Shown piece after piece: positions 59,029 through 64,000 of a DNA stretch of 64,000 nt. The translations under genes were made by a program, and so were the position numbers. The DNA is from an uncultured Bacteroidales bacterium (GTDB taxonomy: Bacteria > Bacteroidota > Bacteroidia > Bacteroidales > Paludibacteraceae). Every line of letters begins with the position of its first letter. Positions within the stretch are counted from its first letter, which is position 1. The DNA lies in contig CACZOA010000009.1 in NCBI GenBank assembly GCA_902782665.1, forward strand, positions 1 to 64,000. The letters run 5' to 3'. Under the pieces are notes generated by a model, which saw nothing but the letters and a program-made list of their open reading frames with translations, ran no database searches and was not told the origin of the DNA.

Positions 59029-60226
59029 TATAAACACAATAGAAGAGGCACTTGAGGATTTCAAGCATGGAAAGTTTGTAATTGTAGTGGATGACGAGGA
59101 TCGTGAGAATGAAGGTGATTTCATCACCGCCGCAGAGCTTATCACTCCTGAAAAGATTAACTTCATGCTTCGTGAAGGACGTGGTGTGCTTTGTGCACCA
59201 ATCACGATTTCAAGAGCAAAAGAGCTTGGTCTCGACCATCAGGTAGCGGATAACACATCTATCCTTGGCACTCCCTTCACTGTCACTGTAGACAAACTTG
59301 AAGGATGTACAACTGGAGTGTCTGCACACGACCGTGCTATGACAATACAAGCTCTTGCTGATCCTATAAGCACCTCAACAACATTCGGACGTCCAGGTCA
59401 TATCAATCCGCTTTATGCCCAAGACAACGGTGTGCTTGCCCGTGCCGGACACACAGAAGCCGCTGTCGATTTGGCACGTCTTTCCGGTCTTCATCCAGCC
59501 GCTGCACTTATCGAGATTCTTAATGAAGACGGTACAATGGCTCGTATGCCTCAGCTTGTGGAAGTGGCAAAGAAATACGACATGAAGATGATTGCGATCA
59601 AGGATCTTATCGCATACAGAAGAAAGAAAGAGTGTGTTGTGGAGACGGGAGAAAAAGTGGAGATGCCTACTCTATATGGCAACTTCAAGCTGATTCCTTT
59701 CCGTCAGAAATCAAATGGATTGGAGCACATTGCCCTAATCAAAGGAGAATGGAAACCAGACGAACCAATATTGGTCCGTGTACATTCATCTTGTGCCACT
59801 GGAGATATCTTCGGATCTCGCCGTTGCGACTGTGGCGAACAGCTACAGAAAGCCATGCAGATGGTGGAGAAAGAGGGCAAAGGAATCATATTATATATGA
59901 ACCAAGAGGGCCGTGGTATCGGACTGATGAACAAGATCAAAGCCTATAAGCTTCAGGAGGAAGGATTGGACACTGTCGATGCCAACATTCACCTCGGATT
60001 CAAACCAGATGAGAGAGAATACGGTGTAGGAGCAGAGATCCTTCAGATTCTAGGCGTCAAGAAGATGCGTCTGATGACAAACAACCCTGTCAAAAGAATC
60101 GGATTGGAAAGCTACGGACTCGAAATCGTGGAGAATGTACCTATCGAGGTAGAGCCAAACAAATACAACCGTTTCTATATTGAGACAAAGAAAAACCGTA
60201 TGGGTCACACCATCAAAAAAGCGTAA
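59018..60226 (+). CDS. ribBA: Bifunctional 3,4-dihydroxy-2-butanone-4-phosphate synthase / GTP cyclohydrolase II
   Basis: Supplies both branches of riboflavin synthesis. Residues 1-200 are the DHBP synthase (RibB) half: [17 protein letters not shown] with the acidic metal ligands, [12 protein letters not shown], and RPGHINPL. Residues about 205-402 are the GTP cyclohydrolase II (RibA) half: [20 protein letters not shown] with the three zinc Cys near residues 255-268, [15 protein letters not shown] near 295, and [12 protein letters not shown]. Length (402) is standard. It overlaps lptF/G by 11 bases and has no FMN riboswitch in front, so expression probably follows lptF/G. Confidence 0.96.
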   Translation: MNYSINTIEEALEDFKHGKFVIVVDDEDRENEGDFITAAELITPEKINFMLREGRGVLCAPITISRAKELGLDHQVADNTSILGTPFTVTVDKLEGCTTGVSAHDRAMTIQALADPISTSTTFGRPGHINPLYAQDNGVLARAGHTEAAVDLARLSGLHPAAALIEILNEDGTMARMPQLVEVAKKYDMKMIAIKDLIAYRRKKECVVETGEKVEMPTLYGNFKLIPFRQKSNGLEHIALIKGEWKPDEPILVRVHSSCATGDIFGSRRCDCGEQLQKAMQMVEKEGKGIILYMNQEGRGIGLMNKIKAYKLQEEGLDTVDANIHLGFKPDEREYGVGAEILQILGVKKMRLMTNNPVKRIGLESYGLEIVENVPIEVEPNKYNRFYIETKKNRMGHTIKKA

Positions 60227-60256
60227 ACAAAGAACCTTTATATAATATTGTGAATT

Positions 60257-60949
60257 ATGAATTTAAACATGCTTTTACAAATTCCTGAGACAGTTCCTGT
60301 AAACAACGTTGAGGAGACTGCAAATCAGAGCATCAACCTGCTTGACACAGCCATGAAGGGTGGTTGGATTATGATTCCGTTGCTACTTCTTAGCATCGTC
60401 GCAATCTATATCTTCTTTGAGCGTTTGACTGTTATCCGAGCAGCGTCGAAATATGACAAAAGTTTCATGGATAAGATCAAGGATTATATCCAGGAGGGAA
60501 AGATTGACGCAGCGTTGAATCTTTGTCGCAACAACAATACACCATGTGCAAGAATGATTGAGAAGGGAATCCAGCGTCTTGGCCGTCCTATGTCGGATGT
60601 GTCTGTTGCTGTTGAGAACGTCGGCAACCTTGAAGTATCGAAACTTGAAACAGGTCTTTCATACCTTGCCACAATCTCAGGTGGAGCTCCAATGATCGGA
60701 TTCTTGGGTACTGTAGCCGGAATGATCGAGGCATTCTTCCAGATGTCTAACGCAGGTAACAATATTGATGTATCATCATTGGCTGGAGGTATCTACACTG
60801 CCATGGTGACAACTCTTGGAGGTCTGTTTGTGGGTATCATCGCATACTTCGCATACAACTATTTGACAACTCTTGTCGACAAAGTGGTACGTGATATGGA
60901 AGCACGTTCACTTGAGTTTATGGATATTTTGAATGAGCCTGCCAACTAA
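60257..60949 (+). CDS. exbB: ExbB/TolQ/MotA family proton channel protein
   Basis: A 230-residue inner-membrane protein of the TonB energising complex. A helix near residues 35-55 (WIMIPLLLLSIVAIYIFFERL) is followed by a cytoplasmic part and two helices near 130-160 and 175-205 (TISGGAPMIGFLGTVAGMIEAF; GIYTAMVTTLGGLFVGIIAYFAYN). The GFLGTVxGMI block is the family signature. The complex uses the proton gradient to move TonB, which opens outer-membrane SusC-like and siderophore receptors. First gene of an exbB-exbD-tonB operon, 30 bases after ribBA. Confidence 0.93.
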   Translation: MNLNMLLQIPETVPVNNVEETANQSINLLDTAMKGGWIMIPLLLLSIVAIYIFFERLTVIRAASKYDKSFMDKIKDYIQEGKIDAALNLCRNNNTPCARMIEKGIQRLGRPMSDVSVAVENVGNLEVSKLETGLSYLATISGGAPMIGFLGTVAGMIEAFFQMSNAGNNIDVSSLAGGIYTAMVTTLGGLFVGIIAYFAYNYLTTLVDKVVRDMEARSLEFMDILNEPAN

Positions 60950-60962
60950 ATAACTGAATGCT

Positions 60963-61376
60963 ATGGCTTTAAAACGTAGAAATAAAGCAGAGGCAAGCTT
61001 CAGTATGTCATCAATGACGGATATCATCTTCTTGTTGCTGATATTCTTCATGTTGACATCATCGGTGGTGCATCCCAACGCCATCAAACTGATGTTGCCG
61101 CAGAGCAATTCGCAGACGGCTGCAAAACCGTTGACGCGAGTTACGATAGACAAGGAACTCAACCACTATGTGGCTTTTGGAAATGAGACTGAGCGTCCGA
61201 TACAGTTTGAGGAGATTGAAGACTATCTGAAGAAGATCGAGTTGGCTGAACCAGACATGTATGTAGCTCTATACGCAGATGAGAGTGTGCCTCATGGTGA
61301 AGTGGTGAAAATATTGGACATTGCCAACAAAAACAAGTTCAAGCTTGTAATTGCGACACGTCCAATGAAGAAATAG
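60963..61376 (+). CDS. exbD: ExbD/TolR family protein
   Basis: A 137-residue protein with one N-terminal membrane helix (MTDIIFLLLIFFMLTSSVV); the Asp in SSMTDIIF is the conserved proton-path residue. The periplasmic part (RVTIDKELNHYVAFGNE, YVALYADESVPHGEVVKILDIAN) is the ExbD/TolR fold. It lies 13 bases after exbB and 20 before tonB. Confidence 0.94.
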   Translation: MALKRRNKAEASFSMSSMTDIIFLLLIFFMLTSSVVHPNAIKLMLPQSNSQTAAKPLTRVTIDKELNHYVAFGNETERPIQFEEIEDYLKKIELAEPDMYVALYADESVPHGEVVKILDIANKNKFKLVIATRPMKK

Positions 61377-61396
61377 TCATTAAAAAACGAGAGTGT

Positions 61397-62281
61397 ATGG
61401 ATAGACAAAAACTTAAATCCTGGGCCAAAGCAAACGGTGCAACGGGTACTGTGATTTTCCATGCTGTCATTTTCCTAGTGTTGATATGTTGCTGCATGAC
61501 GTCGCAAATGTCAACCACAGAGGAAGGTTTGGCAGTGTCTCTCGGTGCTGACGATTTTGGTGGAAGCGATCTTTTTGAACCTACTCCAGCCAGCGAGATA
61601 GAAGGACAGTTGGCTGAAGCGTCTCCGGCTGCAGATCCGTCCACTGCTCCAGAAGCTTATCAGACTCAGGACATAGAGGAGTCGGTGGCTATGCCAAAAG
61701 CGGACGAGGAGAAGAAGAAAGAGGAGGCTAAGAAAAAAGAGGCCGACGCTCAACGAAAGAAGAAACAGGCGGAGGAAGCTGAACGCAAACGTAGAGAGGC
61801 TGAGAAACGTGCTCAAATTGAAAAAGAGAATAAGCAGAAAGCTGAAATTGGAAACCGTTTGAAGAATGTCTTCGGCCAAGGTGGAAACGGTGGTGTCGGC
61901 AATGACAATTCGTCTACAGGCAAAGGAGACGGATCATCGACTGGAAGCCAAGGTAAGGCGACGGGAGATCCGAACAATGCACCGTCGAAAGGACATGCAA
62001 AGACAGGATCCAACAACTCATGGTCACTTGACGGTCGTTCCATCCGTGGAGAATTGGCGAAGCCAACGTATGGAGAACAAGAAGAGGGAACGATTGTGGT
62101 CAGAATCATGGTCAATGAGAACGGCGACGTTATAAACGCTGATATAGCACCAGGTACAGACATCACGTCAAAACGTCTTCATAATGCTGCACTCGCTGCG
62201 GCGAAGAAGACTAAATTCAATGCGATACCGACTAAGAAAAACCAGAGCGGTACCATTACTTACAAATTTGAATTAAGATAA
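61397..62281 (+). CDS. tonB: Energy transducer TonB
   Basis: A 294-residue protein. Membrane anchor near residues 15-35 (TVIFHAVIFLVLICCCMT); then an acidic/Pro-Ala stretch and a long Lys/Glu/Arg helix (residues about 100-150, EEKKKEEAKKKEADAQRKKK) in place of the usual Pro-rich rod, and a Gly/Ser/Asn-rich linker. The C-terminal TonB domain at about 215-294 (YGEQEEGTIVVRIMVNENGD, AALAAAKKTKFNAIP, GTITYKFELR) touches outer-membrane receptors. It is the last of the exb-ton genes and its stop is one base from the next start. Confidence 0.92.
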   Translation: MDRQKLKSWAKANGATGTVIFHAVIFLVLICCCMTSQMSTTEEGLAVSLGADDFGGSDLFEPTPASEIEGQLAEASPAADPSTAPEAYQTQDIEESVAMPKADEEKKKEEAKKKEADAQRKKKQAEEAERKRREAEKRAQIEKENKQKAEIGNRLKNVFGQGGNGGVGNDNSSTGKGDGSSTGSQGKATGDPNNAPSKGHAKTGSNNSWSLDGRSIRGELAKPTYGEQEEGTIVVRIMVNENGDVINADIAPGTDITSKRLHNAALAAAKKTKFNAIPTKKNQSGTITYKFELR

Positions 62282-62282
62282 A

Positions 62283-62825
62283 ATGAAGAAAGTATATGTT
62301 TTTTTGGCAGACGGTTTCGAAGAGACTGAAGCCATATTCCCAATCGATCTCCTAATCAGAGCTGGAGCGACGGTGGAGAAAGTTAGCGTGACGGGGAAGA
62401 AAGAGGTCACAGGATCACACAACATCACGGTGATTGCAGACAGTCTGTTTGACGACAACAATTACAACGATGCAGACATGTTGTTCCTGCCTGGAGGCCC
62501 AGGCCACAAGACATTGTTGGCACATTCAGAGTTGATCGAGTTGGTGAAGAAAGCCAATGATGAGAAGAAATGGTTGGCTGCCATCTGTGCGGCACCTATG
62601 ATCTACGGATCTCTTGGTCTGCTTGACGGCAAAGCTGCAACTTGTTTTCCAGGCTATGAGCAGTTTCTGAAGGGAGCTGTGACAACTGGAGCACCATACG
62701 AGATTTCCGGCAATTTTGTCACAGGAAGAAGCGCTGGTACAGCAAAAGTATTCGCTTTGGCAATGGTAGAAGCATTGTTTGGCAAGGATGCTTCTAAAGA
62801 GGTGGCAAAGGCAATTGTGTCTTGA
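62283..62825 (+). CDS. DJ-1/PfpI family protein
   Basis: A 180-residue protein of the DJ-1/ThiJ/PfpI superfamily. The start KKVYVFLADGFEETEAIFPID carries the family Glu near residue 16, and the nucleophile-elbow Cys is in LAAICAAPMIYGSLG near residue 102, followed by GKAATCFPGYE. This matches the YajL/DJ-1 branch: chaperone or deglycase-type stress proteins; the exact activity is disputed. It follows tonB by a single base, so is presumably cotranscribed with exbB-exbD-tonB. Confidence 0.92.
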   Translation: MKKVYVFLADGFEETEAIFPIDLLIRAGATVEKVSVTGKKEVTGSHNITVIADSLFDDNNYNDADMLFLPGGPGHKTLLAHSELIELVKKANDEKKWLAAICAAPMIYGSLGLLDGKAATCFPGYEQFLKGAVTTGAPYEISGNFVTGRSAGTAKVFALAMVEALFGKDASKEVAKAIVS

Positions 62826-62951
62826 TATTGCAAGTAAGTCGTGGTGAATATCAAAGAATTATTAACTTTTATGAAGTTTTTTGACAACACAAGACCTGTT
62901 AGTCTTAAAATATTCATATATTTAGCTGAGATTTATTAAAAAATATTAATT

Positions 62952-63812
62952 ATGAAGATCTGTGCATATATTTTTGCTTTCGCACTTTCAACATTGATGT
63001 GCTGTTGTGCTGGTTCAAGTAAAGAGGGAGCTGCTCCTGTAGAGGCTGTTGATTCGACAAATACAACACCTGCTGAATTTGTGCCAGTAGAGAATCTTAA
63101 CGCAGAGTGCTATGTAGACAAGTTGTCGTACGCAGTTTGTATTGATTGTGATGTACTTGACAAATTCCGTACAATGTCGATCTATGGACCTGAAAAGAAA
63201 GAACAAGAGAAGATGCCAGTTGTCTTGTTCATCGAAGGAGATGTAAAAGAGATGCCTTCATTCGAGTGGCCTCGTCTCTTCATCGATTTGGGTTACAAGG
63301 TTTGTATACCTAAATGTTCGAATATCAAGGCAGACAGAAACAACGATAAGACAATCAAGACATTCCGTACTGCATTGAACGACGTGAATGACGCCCTCAC
63401 TACATTGAAAACGAAAGCTGACAAATATGGCATTGACACAACAAGAATATTCTTGGCAGGAAATGCATCTGGTGCAGTTGTCGTTGCATCTTACATTTAT
63501 ACTTATGTGTCTGGAACAGAGCCTCTTTCTAAAGAGGGAATCAGAGGTGTGATCTCGATTTCCACTAATTCGGCTTTGAACCTGAACGAGTTTGAGAAGA
63601 ACTTTGACAACGAGATCAAAAGTTTGATTTTCCACGGAACATCAAACGAACAGAGTACAGAGCTTATAAATTCAAAACAGTTGGCATCTCAGCTCGGAGA
63701 GTTGGCTGAATTCATCGAGGTGGAGGGAGCAAACGAATTCCCTACTCCAGAATACACTAAGGTTGTAAAAGACAAGTGTAGAGAATTTTTGAAAGAGCAC
63801 TCGGCGAACTAA
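62952..63812 (+). CDS. Lipoprotein resembling an alpha/beta hydrolase, catalytic residues replaced
   Basis: A 286-residue lipoprotein (lipobox within STLMCCCAG). The mature part has the fold order of a small alpha/beta hydrolase: KMPVVLFIEGD strand, a helix (DVNDALTTLKTKADKYGIDT) before the elbow, FLAGNASGAVVVASYI where G-x-S-x-G is expected, SLIFHGTSNEQS where the acid sits, and VEGANEFP where the His sits. The nucleophile position reads Ala (Ser is one residue late), the acid position looks like Asn, and His is replaced by Asn. So it may be a non-catalytic binding protein. No other function is evident. It comes 126 bases after the DJ-1 gene. Confidence 0.65.
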   Translation: MKICAYIFAFALSTLMCCCAGSSKEGAAPVEAVDSTNTTPAEFVPVENLNAECYVDKLSYAVCIDCDVLDKFRTMSIYGPEKKEQEKMPVVLFIEGDVKEMPSFEWPRLFIDLGYKVCIPKCSNIKADRNNDKTIKTFRTALNDVNDALTTLKTKADKYGIDTTRIFLAGNASGAVVVASYIYTYVSGTEPLSKEGIRGVISISTNSALNLNEFEKNFDNEIKSLIFHGTSNEQSTELINSKQLASQLGELAEFIEVEGANEFPTPEYTKVVKDKCREFLKEHSAN

Positions 63813-63820
63813 TCGCAAAT

Positions 63821-64000
63821 ATGTTAGAAGTAGGTAAAAAAAACATACTAGAAATATCAGAGGTCAGAACCGACGGCTATATCCTTAAGGATACAGTCGA
63901 CGGTGATACTCTTTTTATGCGCAAGCTGGAATTGCCAGACGGTGCGGAAGTCGGTCAACAGGTTGAAGTATTCATATTCATGAATGCCAAACGAGAAATG
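63821..64000 (+). CDS. CvfB-like S1-domain RNA-binding protein (partial, N-terminal part)
   Basis: The first 60 codons are in the window and the rest is cut. MLEVGKKNILEISEVRTDGY is followed by ILKDTVDGDTLFMRKLELPD and GQQVEVFIFMNAKREM. This matches the first S1-type domain of CvfB/YitL proteins, where the last part reads VFxY-x-D-x-x-x-R. CvfB is an RNA-binding regulator, known for virulence control in Staphylococcus. The start is eight bases after the preceding stop codon, so it is probably cotranscribed. Confidence 0.8.
   Translation, partial: MLEVGKKNILEISEVRTDGYILKDTVDGDTLFMRKLELPDGAEVGQQVEVFIFMNAKREM

Noticed and set aside
59018..59060. Possible FMN riboswitch in front of ribBA
   Set aside because: ribBA starts inside the end of the lptF/G gene, so there is no leader to hold a riboswitch.

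Overview
This window is an AT-rich chromosomal stretch from a member of the Bacteroidota, most likely order Bacteroidales. The evidence is: Bacteroidetes-type promoters (TTTG, about 19-21 nt, then TAnnTTTG) in front of many genes, few Shine-Dalgarno sequences, type IX secretion (T9SS) C-terminal tails and a PorP/SprF protein, a hybrid two-component system (HTCS), a short ACT-less SerA next to SerC, and a DAHP synthase-chorismate mutase fusion of the kind known from Prevotella. I cannot name the genus. The window holds one tRNA (Leu, anticodon TAG), no rRNA, no CRISPR array and no intact mobile element. Both ends cut through genes.

Layout. 1-13 kb: a secreted protein (cut), a lipoprotein nuclease, a glycosyltransferase-nitrilase pair, tRNA-Leu, two small unknown genes (one like an acyl carrier protein without its serine), a DUF3078 and a TPR envelope protein, gltX, waaA and a GH5 lipoprotein. 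13-20 kb: a small, probably abundant lipoprotein, a DUF4160/DUF2442 toxin-antitoxin-like pair next to a decayed RHH/PIN toxin-antitoxin locus, serC-serA, and two tandem membrane-anchored TerB/DnaJ paralogues. 20-28 kb: a secreted CotH-like protein, then MFS transporter, HTCS regulator and GH5 beta-mannanase, which together look like a small mannan-use locus without SusC/SusD. 28-40 kb: an unknown gene, then a 2024-residue T9SS type B surface protein with its OmpA/PD40 and PorP partners, a flippase and a membrane-tethered AraC regulator. 40-41 kb: an intergenic region with a candidate structured small RNA.

41-45.3 kb is a phenylalanine/tyrosine operon (pheA, aminotransferase, DAHP synthase-chorismate mutase, tyrA). 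It is preceded by an 18-residue leader peptide, MQQRYFAYYYFFFFYFRR, followed by mutually exclusive antiterminator and terminator hairpins. This is a complete ribosome-mediated attenuator readable straight from the sequence, and it is the strongest finding here.

45.6-64 kb: a divergent pair of T9SS-exported carbohydrate enzymes (an SGNH/CE12-like esterase and a GH2 beta-galactosidase with CBM6), an outer-membrane barrel, a Bcp peroxiredoxin, a TIGR04076-like protein, EF-P, tyrS, rfbB, an unknown membrane protein, a GlsB-like protein, lptF/G-ribBA, exbB-exbD-tonB, a DJ-1 protein, a lipoprotein resembling an alpha/beta hydrolase with its catalytic residues replaced, and the start of a CvfB-like S1 protein. 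Functions combine housekeeping (translation, serine, aromatic amino acids, riboflavin, LPS) with envelope export and plant-polysaccharide use, as expected of a gut or rumen Bacteroidales; the habitat is an inference.
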